Shown here: one piece after another, positions 42,909 to 51,072 of the stretch
How the letters are laid out: each line of letters starts with the position of its first letter
Position numbering within the stretch: position 1 is the stretch's first letter
Source: DATBLE01 sp046732255
GTDB lineage: Bacteria > Actinomycetota > Thermoleophilia > Gaiellales > Gaiellaceae
Assembly: GCA_046732255.1 (NCBI GenBank)
Contig: JBKPMR010000016.1
Coordinates: forward strand, 124,001-188,000
Direction of reading: 5' to 3'
DNA length: 64,000 nt
Program-made: the position numbers and the translations under genes
Notes under the pieces: model-generated
The model's database searches: none
What the model was told of the DNA's origin: nothing
The model's input: only the letters and a program-made list of their open reading frames with translations

Positions 42909-42990
42909 CGAGTCCAAGCCAGAGCAGGCTCCGGCACGGACGCTAGAAGAAACGGAGTCCAAGCCAGAGCAAGCTCTGGCACGGACGCTG
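42909..42990. repeat. tandem hairpin repeat between convergent genes
   Basis: Two near-identical units of about 43-45 bases share AGTCCAAGCCAGAGCA, then GCTC(C/T)GGCACGGACGCT. Each forms a hairpin: outer GTCC/GGAC and inner GCCAGAGC/GCTCTGGC. They fill the gap between the CAP gene end and the G1-peptidase end and probably serve as 3'-end structures for both. Confidence 0.75.
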
Positions 42991-42993
42991 GTG

Positions 42994-43824
42994 TTAGCTT
43001 GCAGCCCGCCAGGCGACGGCGAACGACCGGCCGTCCGCCGACAGCGTCCCGGGCGTCGCGCCGGATCGGCTCGACGAGGGCTGATCGGTGGTGAATGACC
43101 CAAGCCCTCCACCCGCCGACTCCGCCAGCAGGATCGGAGTCCCGGCCCAGGACGGGTCGGTGATCGTGCCGGCATGTGCGTCGCCCGTCGCGGCGGCACG
43201 CGTGAAAGACACCGACCCGAATTTCGCGAGTGGCAGCGTCCTGCACCGCCCCGCGGCCGAACATGCCGAGGGCGCCTCTGCGATCCATTCCGCCGAGGTG
43301 AGATCCACCTGGGGAGCAGTCACGCGCCGTGTCACTCGGACGTGCCGGGTCGCGTTCGTGAGCTGGAGCGTGACCTGAGCCCCCTGGACCAGGACGGCTG
43401 CGGTGATCCGGTCGCCCGGACGGACGGTCATCCTGATCGGGACGGACGGGGCCGGAACGAGCTCGTACCAGGCCGCGTAGACCGCATGCCCGCCCGTGTC
43501 GCAGTTGGCCTCGGTGCCGATCTGCTCGAGCGCTTGCGATTCGCTCGAGAAGCCGCCGAGCCCGACCCAGAAGGCCGAGTACGACGCGCCGCCGCCGGTG
43601 CACGAAACCTTCGGCTGGATCCAGGCACCGGTCACGTCCGTAAAGGACACCGGCACGCCGGATGCGTTCGTGCCGCTGACGGCATATCCCGCCCAGTTGG
43701 ACGAGACGAGCGTGTCGGCGCCGAGCCGCTTCGCGTGGCGGACGCCCGTGGAAGCGTCGGCGGCGCTCGACGAGCCGAGTGCCAGCGTCCCCAGCGCGAG
43801 CAGCGCTGCCGTCACCCGAAGCAC
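42994..43824 (-). CDS. G1 family glutamic endopeptidase (eqolisin)-like secreted protein
   Basis: 276-residue exported protein. It has a signal peptide (LRVTAALLALGTLALGSSSA), then SSNWAGYAVSG, GAWIQPKVSC, YSAFWVGLGGFSS, LEQIGTEANC and YAAWYELVPAPS, the successive strands of the peptidase G1 beta-sandwich. The catalytic Gln and Glu fall in the LEQIGTE and later AEWIAEAPSA positions. Such acid peptidases are better known in fungi but are found in some bacteria. GTG 43822-43824 starts the signal peptide. It converges on the CAP protein gene. Confidence 0.85.
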   Translation of the reverse strand: MLRVTAALLALGTLALGSSSAADASTGVRHAKRLGADTLVSSNWAGYAVSGTNASGVPVSFTDVTGAWIQPKVSCTGGGASYSAFWVGLGGFSSESQALEQIGTEANCDTGGHAVYAAWYELVPAPSVPIRMTVRPGDRITAAVLVQGAQVTLQLTNATRHVRVTRRVTAPQVDLTSAEWIAEAPSACSAAGRCRTLPLAKFGSVSFTRAAATGDAHAGTITDPSWAGTPILLAESAGGGLGSFTTDQPSSSRSGATPGTLSADGRSFAVAWRAAS

Positions 43825-43873
43825 CCGCGCACGGTAGCGCCGTTCCCTGAAACGCTGGTAAGAAAGTCCCGAG

Positions 43874-44425
43874 ATGACCCCCGAGCTTCGTGAGCCGGCG
43901 CGGATCGCAGCGGTCGTGCTGGCGGCCGGCGCCGCCACCCGGTTCGGGTCGCCGAAGCAGGCGCTCATGCTCGACGAGGTGCTCGGGCGTCTCCGGCTGA
44001 GCCGCGAGATCGGCGAGATCGTCGTCGTCGCCGGTGCATACGCTCTAGAGGCGGCGGCGCACGTCGTTCGGTGCCCGGAGTGGGAGCTCGGCCCCGGAGC
44101 CTCGCTGCGGTGCGGGCTGCGCGCGCTCGATCCCGGCACGCGGGCCGCAGCCGTCGTCCTCGCCGATGGGCCCGACCTGTCCCCGGATGCCGTCGACCGG
44201 GTGGCCGAGGCCTGGCGCTCCGGTGTGGGGGACGTCGTCGCCGCCTCGTACGGGGGCGTCCGCGGTCATCCGGTCGTCCTCGGCCGGGCGGTCTGGGACC
44301 CGGTGCCGGACGAGGGCGCCCGCGCGCTCGTCCCGGTGCTTGTCCCCTGCGACGACCTCGGCGCTCCGGGCGATGTGGACCGCCCCGAAGACCTACCCAA
44401 CCGCTTGCGCAACCCCAGGCCCTAA
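43874..44425 (+). CDS. MobA/MocA-like nucleotidyltransferase
   Basis: 183-residue NTP transferase-like protein. The NTP-binding signature VLAAGAATRFGSPKQALML is near residue 15. VVLADGPDLSPDAVDRV holds the metal aspartate. YGGVRGHPVVLGRAVWD matches the C-terminal motif of the MocA/CoxI-associated molybdopterin cytidylyltransferases. It might supply molybdenum cofactor dinucleotide, relevant to the formate dehydrogenase at 59427, but this link is inference. The region between the signature and the next strand is shorter than usual. Confidence 0.8.
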   Translation: MTPELREPARIAAVVLAAGAATRFGSPKQALMLDEVLGRLRLSREIGEIVVVAGAYALEAAAHVVRCPEWELGPGASLRCGLRALDPGTRAAAVVLADGPDLSPDAVDRVAEAWRSGVGDVVAASYGGVRGHPVVLGRAVWDPVPDEGARALVPVLVPCDDLGAPGDVDRPEDLPNRLRNPRP

Positions 44426-44430
44426 CCCTG

Positions 44431-44549
44431 CCTTTCGTCGCCGCGCCCGACATGCGCGGGCGTGGCTCGCAGCCGTTCGCCGGCAGCAGGGACGCGAGCG
44501 GAGCAGGGAGCAAAGGCGAGGGCTCGCGGGAGAACCATGTTCTCCCGCG
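44431..44549 (-). repeat. intercistronic repeat, copy 4 (variant)
   Basis: On the minus strand it begins two bases after the rsrA-like stop with a variant hairpin CGCGGGAGAAC/GTTCTCCCGCG (44525-44549). It continues with GAGCCCTCGCC and GC-rich sequence and ends in CATGTCGGGCGCGGCGACGAAAGG. The core G run is interrupted and the CCCCCTTCC box degraded, but the order and ends are those of the family. Confidence 0.6.
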
Positions 44550-44550
44550 T

Positions 44551-44790
44551 TTAGAGCGGCGTGCGGAGGGCGGCGAGCTTCTGCTTCAGCTCGGGCGGCA
44601 TCTCTTCGGCGCAGACCTGGCGGACGAAGATTCGCAGGCTCTCCTCGAAGCGGTAGCGCTTGCGGCAGTACCCGCAGCCCTCGAGGTGCTTCTCGGCCTC
44701 GGCGCGCTCGGCGTCGTCGAGCTCGCGGTCCAGGTACGGCTGCATCCACTCTTCGCACTGGTCGCAGAGATCGTCGTACACCAGCGTCAA
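44551..44790 (-). CDS. rsrA: zinc-finger anti-sigma factor (RsrA-like)
   Basis: 79-residue ZAS-family anti-sigma factor. The zinc/redox motif HxxxCxxC appears as KHLEGCGYCRKRY, with an upstream CDQCEEW pair. Thiol oxidation in the family expels zinc and frees SigR. The gene overlaps the sigR end by four bases, so the two proteins are made in balance. The stop is next to intercistronic repeat copy 4. The symbol is assigned by motif and context, not by alignment. Confidence 0.85.
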   Translation of the reverse strand: MTLVYDDLCDQCEEWMQPYLDRELDDAERAEAEKHLEGCGYCRKRYRFEESLRIFVRQVCAEEMPPELKQKLAALRTPL

Positions 44791-45380
44791 CCTCCGACTG
44801 TCTGCTCGGCGAGCGCTGTCTTCAGGATACGCCGACCACGATGCAACCGTGACATGACGGTGCCGATCGGGATGTCCAGGATCTGCGCCGCGTCCTGGTA
44901 TGTGAAGTCGCCGATGTCGACGAGGACGACGACGTCCCGGAAGTCGTGCGGCACCTCTGAAAGAGCGGACACGACATCGTCCTGCGAGAGCCGATCGACG
45001 ACGAGGTCCTGGTCCGAGCGCGGCTCCCGCGAGGCCTCCTCGAGCTTGTTGTAGAGGAAGTAGTCGCCTTCTTCGAGCGGCTGCATCTCGGGCGCGCGCT
45101 GCCGGCGCCGGCCACGGTCGATGTTCAGATTGGTGAGAATGCGGAGCAGCCAGGCGCGCAGGTTCGTCCCCGGCGTGTACGACTGCCAGCTCCGAAAGGC
45201 GCGCGCGTAGGTCTCCTGCATCAGGTCTTCCGCCTCCTCGCGGCTGCCGACGAGTCTCCTCGCCACGCGGTACACCTGATCCGCAAGCTCAAGCGCTTCC
45301 TCCTCGAACCGCACGCGGTCGCGTGCCTCGGTTGCCAGACGCTGGGGCTCGGTGGGGGTGACCTCGCTCACTTCGCCCAC
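44787..45380 (-). CDS. sigR: SigR/SigH-type oxidative-stress ECF sigma factor
   Basis: 197-residue sigma factor with region 2 (ELADQVYRVARRLVGSREEAEDLMQETYARAF), DRGRRRQRAPEMQPLEEGDY, and region 4 (EVPHDFRDVVVLVDIGDFTYQDAAQILDIPIGTVMSRLHRGRRIL). This sequence pattern is characteristic of the SigR/ECF12 group paired with RsrA. A matching autoregulatory promoter lies at 45406-45433. It is expected to respond to disulfide stress. GTG at 45378-45380 is used; a second GTG three codons in is possible. Confidence 0.9.
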   Translation of the reverse strand: MGEVSEVTPTEPQRLATEARDRVRFEEEALELADQVYRVARRLVGSREEAEDLMQETYARAFRSWQSYTPGTNLRAWLLRILTNLNIDRGRRRQRAPEMQPLEEGDYFLYNKLEEASREPRSDQDLVVDRLSQDDVVSALSEVPHDFRDVVVLVDIGDFTYQDAAQILDIPIGTVMSRLHRGRRILKTALAEQTVGG

Positions 45381-45405
45381 CCTAGCAACGCCTTCGAAAT
45401 ACCTG

Positions 45406-45433
45406 CAACGAGCTGCCTGGCGCGTCTATTCCC
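45406..45433 (-). promoter_or_regulatory. SigR-type promoter of the sigR operon
   Basis: On the minus strand GGGAAT (45428-45433), exactly 18 bases, and GTTG (45406-45409) match the SigR consensus GGGAAT-N18-GTT. It sits 26 bases upstream of the sigR GTG. Autoregulation is known for SigR in other actinobacteria. Confidence 0.8.
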
Positions 45434-45489
45434 GTTAGCGAAGCCGTCGTCCCGGGTACTCCTGGGCAAGCGAACCGAGGAGGAAGAGC

Positions 45490-45972
45490 GTGCGTGGATA
45501 CGAGGTGGTGACCAGCGACGACCGTATCGTCGGGACGGTCATGGACGTGCGGCACGGCTTCCTGATCGTGGAGTCGGGCCGCCTGCGCAAGTCCCGGCAC
45601 CCGGTGCCCCGCGAGTTCGTGCACGTCGTCGACGAGGCGGCAAAGGCGTTCGTGACCGTGCCGCGGAGGATCCTGATGGACGCGCCGAAGGCCGATAAGC
45701 ACGGCGAGTTCGACCGCAGCGCGGCGGCCAGGCATTTCGGCCTGGCGAAGTACCTCCAGCCGCCGGCCGCGGGCGGGGGCGAGTCGCTCCCTCAGGACCC
45801 CGCCTGGGGCGCCGATCGGGATTCGATCGCAGCCGGCCGGCCCGCTCCGGAGCATCGGCGTGCGGAGATGCGCAAGCACATGCGCCCGGGGTTCCCCGAC
45901 GAGCATCGCCACAGCTCGACCGCGCTCTTCGGCGACCGCCGGATCGGCAACCGCCGCGTTAAGGCCGACTAA
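45490..45972 (+). CDS. PRC-barrel-like (DUF2171-like) protein
   Basis: 160-residue soluble protein with an N-terminal beta-barrel (EVVTSDDRIVGTVMDVRHGFLIV) like PRC-barrel/DUF2171 domains. The rest is charged and disordered in appearance (RAEMRKHMRPGFPDEHRH). Function unknown; such proteins appear in stress regulons. GTG 45490 is preceded by GAGGAAG. It is divergent from sigR, so the same intergenic region may serve both. Confidence 0.65.
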   Translation: MRGYEVVTSDDRIVGTVMDVRHGFLIVESGRLRKSRHPVPREFVHVVDEAAKAFVTVPRRILMDAPKADKHGEFDRSAAARHFGLAKYLQPPAAGGGESLPQDPAWGADRDSIAAGRPAPEHRRAEMRKHMRPGFPDEHRHSSTALFGDRRIGNRRVKAD

Positions 45973-46187
45973 GCCGCTACCGACTCGTGGAAGCCGCCCC
46001 GGGCGAGGCGCGCGAGTATCGCGTCGCGGTCGGTGCGCTGGTCGTCCCAGGACAGCGTGACCTGCCCCATCAGGTTCGCGGTCGCCGACTCGATGCCCTC
46101 GGCCCCATCGAGCACCTTGCCGAGGCGCAGCACGCAGCGTTCGCAGCGGACACCAGTCACCTGGATCGTCTCGGACTGAACCGCCAT
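45969..46187 (-). CDS. heavy-metal-associated (HMA) domain protein
   Basis: 72-residue ferredoxin-fold metallochaperone: IQVTGVRCERCVLRLGKVL contains the metal-binding CxxC (RCERC), followed by GAEGIESATANLMGQVTLSW. CopZ-like copper delivery is plausible given the CopC-CopD and multicopper oxidase genes downstream in the window. Its stop overlaps the convergent PRC-barrel gene. Confidence 0.85.
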   Translation of the reverse strand: MAVQSETIQVTGVRCERCVLRLGKVLDGAEGIESATANLMGQVTLSWDDQRTDRDAILARLARGGFHESVAA

Positions 46188-46192
46188 CGCCC

Positions 46193-47212
46193 CTACACTA
46201 CCGTCCGCTCGGCCACGTCCCGCGGGACTGCCTCGATCCCGTCCGCGGCCGCCACCTCGAGCTGCCGCTCGGCCTCCGGACGACCCTCGAGCACGAGACG
46301 CACGAGCTCGCGATCCCTGTCCGCGAGGGCGGGGTGGATGCGTGCGGCAAGGGCGTCCACCTCGGCCGGGTCGGGCGAATGCCTCGTTGCCTCCTCACGA
46401 CGTCGGGCGTAGAGGTCGCGGTCATACAGAGCCTCGAAACTCCGGGACACGGTACGGACGAGCGCGCGCACGATCGCGGCGAAGCCGGCCGAGCGGCGGA
46501 CGTCGGTCTGCATGTCCATCACCCGCACCTCCAGCGTCCCGTACTCGGGCCGCGGCCAGGCGTCCCAGTGGCGGCGTGTCGAGTCGCGACCGGTGGCGGC
46601 CCGCCAGTCGTCCCAGCTCTCGAGCACGGGAGGCGTGCCGCCGGTCGGCATCAGCAGGAGCCGCTCTGCCCGCTCCGAGCGGCGCCCGGTGTCACCGCCT
46701 TCGACGAACGGCGAGTTGGCCGAGAGTGCGAGCAGGACCGGCAGCCAGGGAACGACCGCCTCGTACGCGCGCAGCGCGGTCGCCTCGTCCGGGATCGACA
46801 CGTGAACGTGGAGGCCGCAGACGAGCTGCTGCCACATCGCGTCCCCGATCGTCGAGAACAGCTGCTTGTAACGGGCCAGCGGAACAACGGCCTGGTCGGT
46901 CCCGCAGGCATGTGGATGGCTGCCCGCCGCATACAGCCGCAGCCCGTGTGCAGCCGCCCGTCGGCCGACCTCGGCGCGCATCGCCGACAGCCGGTCGAGC
47001 ACGGCGGCGCCGTCGGGCAGCACGGGCGTCGTGAGCTCGACCAGGCTCTCGAAGACCTCCGGCTTGACCCGTTCGTCCGCCTCTCCGACGACGAGCGAGA
47101 AGCCGGATCGGACGTCGAGCGTCTCTGCGTCGACGAAGAACAGTTCCTCCTCGACGCCGAGCGTCCAGGGCTCGGCGCGGCCGAAGCCGACGCGCTCCGC
47201 TTCGTCTCTCAC
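46193..47212 (-). CDS. carboxylate-amine ligase (GCS2/YbdK family)
   Basis: 339-residue member of the glutamate-cysteine ligase type 2 family. TLGVEEELFFVDAETLDVRSG is the N-terminal signature, with GSHPHACGTDQAVVPLARY, CGLHVHVSIPDEATAL and LEVRVMDMQTD downstream. These enzymes have weak gamma-glutamylcysteine ligase activity and an uncertain natural substrate. The start GTG at 47212 overlaps the upstream stop (GTGA). Confidence 0.85.
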   Translation of the reverse strand: MRDEAERVGFGRAEPWTLGVEEELFFVDAETLDVRSGFSLVVGEADERVKPEVFESLVELTTPVLPDGAAVLDRLSAMRAEVGRRAAAHGLRLYAAGSHPHACGTDQAVVPLARYKQLFSTIGDAMWQQLVCGLHVHVSIPDEATALRAYEAVVPWLPVLLALSANSPFVEGGDTGRRSERAERLLLMPTGGTPPVLESWDDWRAATGRDSTRRHWDAWPRPEYGTLEVRVMDMQTDVRRSAGFAAIVRALVRTVSRSFEALYDRDLYARRREEATRHSPDPAEVDALAARIHPALADRDRELVRLVLEGRPEAERQLEVAAADGIEAVPRDVAERTVV

Positions 47213-47580
47213 TTCCTTCGGACGCCGTGCACCGGTCGGCCGGCCGCCTCCCACGCGTAGTACGACGCGCTGGGGCCGAACGAGCGCTCGTACGAGACCA
47301 CCCGCGGGTTGCGTCCGACCTCCTTTGCCCGCTCGGCGTGGCGAAGCAGGTTCGGATCGTCGCGCTCCTGCCAGACGAGGATCAGGTGGGCGGCGGTCAT
47401 GAACTCGGCGACGAAGACGCACCCCGAAGCCGGGCATGGGAACGGATCGGTGGCGACGCAGAACCAGCCGCTGTAATCGGCCTCATCGTGATCGGTCCAG
47501 AGCTCTTCGGCCTCCTCGAGCCCGAGCTCCTCGAGCAGCAACTCGCCGTACCCAGGCTCCCGCTCGACGCCGCCGCTCAT
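47209..47580 (-). CDS. conserved hypothetical protein, 123 residues
   Basis: Small acidic protein with a CPASGCVFVAEFMTAAH stretch that could bind zinc through two cysteines and a histidine. A C-terminal YERSFGPSASYYAWEA follows. It is the first gene of a two-gene unit with the GCS2-like ligase; ATG at 47578-47580. No family recognised. Confidence 0.6.
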   Translation of the reverse strand: MSGGVEREPGYGELLLEELGLEEAEELWTDHDEADYSGWFCVATDPFPCPASGCVFVAEFMTAAHLILVWQERDDPNLLRHAERAKEVGRNPRVVSYERSFGPSASYYAWEAAGRPVHGVRRK

Positions 47581-47645
47581 GTCCGCACACTAGCCAGCGT
47601 GCAGTCCAGAACGAGCGAAGCCCGCCTGGACGCCAAAGACGATTC

Positions 47646-47684
47646 TAAAAGCGAAGGCCCCCGGGCAGGCGATCGGGGGCCTTC
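47646..47684 (-). terminator. terminator of the htrA-like gene
   Basis: GAAGGCCCCCG/CGGGGGCCTTC is an 11-bp perfect hairpin (47653-47684), followed on the minus strand by GCTTTTAG. It lies 80 bases downstream of the HtrA stop. Confidence 0.75.
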
Positions 47685-47766
47685 GTCCTGTCCGCCGTCG
47701 CCGCGCCGGCGAAGAGGCGGCGGCGGCTCTTCACCCCCTCGGGAGCTAGGGGGTTCCTGGGGGCGG

Positions 47767-48972
47767 CTAGCCGCTCGGCGTCGCGGGCTGCCGCCCGAGC
47801 TTCACGTCGACCTCCTTCTTCTTTCCGTTCCGGTAGACGACGAGGTGCACGGCGTCGCCGGGCTTCTTCGCGGCGACGATGTCCCGGAGCCTGCTCAGGC
47901 TCTCCACGGGTGTTCCGTCGGCCTCGACGAGGATGTCGCCGCCGAGGTTGTAGCTCTCGCCGGCGAGGACGACCTGGGTCGTTCCCGCCTCCAACCCCGC
48001 CTTCGCCGCGCCGCTCCCGGGCTCGACACTCTGGACGAGCAATCCGTGCGAGACGGGAAGCCGGAAGACCTTGGCCAGGTCACGGGTGATCGGCACCGCG
48101 CTGATGCCGAGAAACGCCCGGTCGATATGCCCCTGCCGGATCAGCTGCGCAACCACGTTCTTGACGGTGTTCGAGGGGATCGCGAAGCCGACGCCGACGT
48201 TGCCGCTGCCCGTGCTGTTGTCCCCCGTCTCGATCTGGGAGTTGACGCCGATCACCTCGCCGCTCCGGTTGAGGAGCGGCCCCCCCGAGTTGCCGTGGTT
48301 GATCGCCGCGTCGGTCTGGATCACATGGTCGATCGTGTAGCCGTTCGGCGCCGTGATCGCGCGCTGAATCGCGCTGACGATCCCGGCGGTCACCGTCCGG
48401 TCGAGCCCGAAGGGGTTGCCGATCGCGACCACCGGGTCCCCGACCTGCATCGCGTCCGAGTTCCCGAGCGGGAGCGGCGTCAACGCCCGCGAGCTGGCGT
48501 CGATCTTGAGCACAGCGAGGTCGCTGGAGGGGTCGCTGCCCTGGACGGTCGCCTTCATGCTCGCGCCGTTCGAGAAGCTCACCCGTACCTGCTTCGCACC
48601 TTCGATCACGTGGTAGTTCGTGACGATGTGTCCGGCCTTGTCGACGACGAAGCCCGAGCCCAGCGACTGCTCCTGCTGCCGCTGCGGCAGGAACGGGCTG
48701 CCGAAGAACGAGTCGGGCGGGACGTTCACGACCGTCGTCGAGGTCACCTGCACGACGCCCGGGGCGGCACGCCGATAGATGTCGTTGATCGAGAGGGCCC
48801 GGCCGGGGACGGATGCCGCCACCGGGGACGCCCCGGCCTGAACTTCCCGGACGGTGGTCGTCCCTCCACCCAGCGCCCCGACTGCGGCGGCGCCCCCGAG
48901 CGCGACCCCGGCACCCAGGAGGCCGGCTGCCAGCAACGCGGCGCCGGCGAGGATGCGCGTGCGTCCCACCAC
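47767..48972 (-). CDS. HtrA/DegP-type trypsin-like serine protease with PDZ
   Basis: 401-residue membrane-anchored protease. An N-terminal hydrophobic segment (about 8-34) precedes the S1C protease domain with the triad His121 (TNYHVIEG), Asp151 (SSDLAVLKI) and Ser229 (NHGNSGGPLL). A PDZ domain (about 300-395, SHGLLVQSVEPGSGAAKAGL) follows. It degrades or refolds damaged proteins outside the membrane. Two adjacent GTG codons (48967-48972) can start it; long in-frame extensions upstream are arginine-rich noise. It has a good terminator. Confidence 0.9.
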   Translation of the reverse strand: MVGRTRILAGAALLAAGLLGAGVALGGAAAVGALGGGTTTVREVQAGASPVAASVPGRALSINDIYRRAAPGVVQVTSTTVVNVPPDSFFGSPFLPQRQQEQSLGSGFVVDKAGHIVTNYHVIEGAKQVRVSFSNGASMKATVQGSDPSSDLAVLKIDASSRALTPLPLGNSDAMQVGDPVVAIGNPFGLDRTVTAGIVSAIQRAITAPNGYTIDHVIQTDAAINHGNSGGPLLNRSGEVIGVNSQIETGDNSTGSGNVGVGFAIPSNTVKNVVAQLIRQGHIDRAFLGISAVPITRDLAKVFRLPVSHGLLVQSVEPGSGAAKAGLEAGTTQVVLAGESYNLGGDILVEADGTPVESLSRLRDIVAAKKPGDAVHLVVYRNGKKKEVDVKLGRQPATPSG

Positions 48973-49049
48973 GCTCGTCCTTATAGCCAGGCGTGTGTTG
49001 AGCCTTGGTAGCGCGTGCGTTAAGGGTCTGTTGCGTTGGAAAGGGAGCG

Positions 49050-51026
49050 CTACCTCGGGGGGACGATCCGGATCGGGGCGTCGAAATCCGAGTAGCGGTG
49101 CCGCATGAAATGCGCCTGGGCGGTCATCCGCAGCGCGAGCAGCCGGTCGTTCGCAGGGTCGACGGAGAGGACGAACCAGGCGGGGAGGTGAGGGTCGTAG
49201 AACGAGACGTGCGTCACGCGGCGACCGTCCACGGTCGACGTCCCGAGCAGACGCGCGTTCGTGCGCGGGTCGGAACCCCAGAACGGCTCGGGCTGGCGGA
49301 TCGGCTCTGTCTGCGACCTCTCCCAGCGGCCGCCGGGGAGCTTGTCCCAGCGCGTCCCGCCGATCACGATCGCCTTCGGCCCGTTGACGATCGAGTAGGC
49401 GAGGCGGCTGGGCGCGACCAGCCGGTACGTGGTGGTGATCGCGTTGGTCGAGCTCGAGGCGAGGCGCTCGTGGATGACGACAGAGCGAAGCGCGCGGAAG
49501 TCCCGGTCGACGCGCGTGACCGTGGCAGCGGCCGGAGGAGCCGGCCACCGGCGCGGGAGGGTGAAGCGGAGGGTCGCCGGCTTCGCGCCGGGCCCCTCCA
49601 GGTGAACGTCGACGCGGCGCGGCGGCGCGGGGAGCGGGATCGTCCGCGCGTAGCAGCCGGGGCCGCAGGGTTCTGCCTGCCGCTCGGCGATCCGGACCCG
49701 AAGGCCGTCGACCCCGTTTCCGTCCTCCCCAAGAGCCGTCACCCGGACCGCGACATCCTTCCCGCTGGGAGAGGCAGCGAGCCCGACGGCGACGTCGTCG
49801 TCCTGGCCGCCGAGAACGACTGCGTCCGCGGGAGGCGGCGTCGGCCTCGCGGCCCTCTCGGTCGCAGCTGCAGCCGTGCGTAGCGGCGGGCGGAGGTCGG
49901 TCAGGACCGCGATCGCGACGACGAGCGCCGCGAGCAGGGCGAGCTCGGCGGCGAGACCCACCTGGGCAAAGCGGCGGCGGTTCGACCACGCGAGCAGTAA
50001 CACGGCGGCCAGCAACCCGGTCTTGATCAGCACCGCCCGGCCGTACGAGGTGTGCACGACAGAGGCGAGCGAGGGGAAGGCTGCGATCGCGCGCGGGATC
50101 GCCGCCGCACCGAGGACGGCGACGGCGACCAACGCGACGATGGGGAAGCGGGCGCGAGCCCTGGGGCCGCCGACGACGAGCAGGACGAGACCACCGATCC
50201 ACACCGCCGCGGCCGCAACGTGGACGAAATCCGCGAGCGCGATCAGCGGGCGCAGTTGCCGAGGGTCGAGGGCGTGCCCGGCGAGCGTCGGAGCGGCGAG
50301 CTCGAGCGCCCCGACAACGGAAACGACGAGCGCGAGCGGAGGAAGCACGAACGCCGCAAGTGCCGCCGCAACGCCGACGGCGGCGGTGATCGCAGCGGTC
50401 TCGGTCACACGTCCGAAGCGGGTCGCGTCGGCGGCCGGCTCGATCGCGAGCAAGCCGAAGCCGCCGCCGGCGACGAGTACGAGGCCGCCCGCGACCACGG
50501 CGGTCTCGACACGCCGGCGCGCCGGCTCGAGCAGGTACCGCCCCGTCAGCGCTGCACCCCCCGCGACCAGCACGCCCCCCAGGAAGAGGAAACGGAGGGC
50601 AAATCCGGACAGCGACGTCCCGCCGCCCGCGGACAGGGTCGGAACGGGTCGAGGCGACCCCGTGCCGACGGCGAACGCGAGGACACCGGTGATCAGGTGT
50701 CCGTCGTCCGACACGATCCGCCACTGAACCGTGTAGGCCCCGTGAGACAGCCCCGGCCGGAGCGGGAGGACGAGCACCCGATCGTTCCCCGCCTGCCGAT
50801 GGACGGGGCCGGCCAGCACCGACCGGCCCCTGGCGTCGATCACGCGGTCGTCGCCGGCCGGGCGGATCTCGTCGTCGAAGAGCAGCTTGACGTCCCGGGG
50901 AGCGGTGGCGAGGACGGCGCCGTCGGCCGGTTTCGAACCGACGAGGCGCGCGTGCGCAGCCGCCCCCGCCGGAAACGCGAGCGCGAGGAGCAGCGCCGCG
51001 ACGAAAGCGCGCGGGAGATTAGAGTG
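49050..51026 (-). CDS. CopC-CopD fusion with C-terminal YtkA-like region, copper handling
   Basis: About 655 residues. The N-terminus is a signal-peptide-like hydrophobic stretch (RAFVAALLLALAFPAG) ending HARLVGSKPADG, where the His of the mature CopC domain binds Cu(II). CopC strands continue to about residue 110. About eight helices then form CopD (FVHVAAAAVWIGGLVLL, VVHTSYGRAVLIKTGLL). A beta-rich C-terminal domain has a FixH/YtkA flavour (RVRIAERQAEPCGPGCYAR). It imports or sequesters copper. Oddly, no ATG, GTG or TTG lies in frame near the N-terminus. The boundary shown is approximate; CTG at 50991-50993 is one candidate, or there is an upstream frame error. Confidence 0.8.
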   Translation of the reverse strand, partial: HSNLPRAFVAALLLALAFPAGAAAHARLVGSKPADGAVLATAPRDVKLLFDDEIRPAGDDRVIDARGRSVLAGPVHRQAGNDRVLVLPLRPGLSHGAYTVQWRIVSDDGHLITGVLAFAVGTGSPRPVPTLSAGGGTSLSGFALRFLFLGGVLVAGGAALTGRYLLEPARRRVETAVVAGGLVLVAGGGFGLLAIEPAADATRFGRVTETAAITAAVGVAAALAAFVLPPLALVVSVVGALELAAPTLAGHALDPRQLRPLIALADFVHVAAAAVWIGGLVLLVVGGPRARARFPIVALVAVAVLGAAAIPRAIAAFPSLASVVHTSYGRAVLIKTGLLAAVLLLAWSNRRRFAQVGLAAELALLAALVVAIAVLTDLRPPLRTAAAATERAARPTPPPADAVVLGGQDDDVAVGLAASPSGKDVAVRVTALGEDGNGVDGLRVRIAERQAEPCGPGCYARTIPLPAPPRRVDVHLEGPGAKPATLRFTLPRRWPAPPAAATVTRVDRDFRALRSVVIHERLASSSTNAITTTYRLVAPSRLAYSIVNGPKAIVIGGTRWDKLPGGRWERSQTEPIRQPEPFWGSDPRTNARLLGTSTVDGRRVTHVSFYDPHLPAWFVLSVDPANDRLLALRMTAQAHFMRHRYSDFDAPIRIVPPR

Positions 51027-51072
51027 CTCGCCTTTGCGGCGCCGAGGAGCTTCGCTCGTCGGCGCTCGCTGA

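Noticed and set aside
48973..50724. N-terminal extension of the HtrA-like protease
   Set aside because: Low-complexity arginine-rich frame antisense-free but shadowing the CopC-CopD gene; the protease starts at its own membrane segment.
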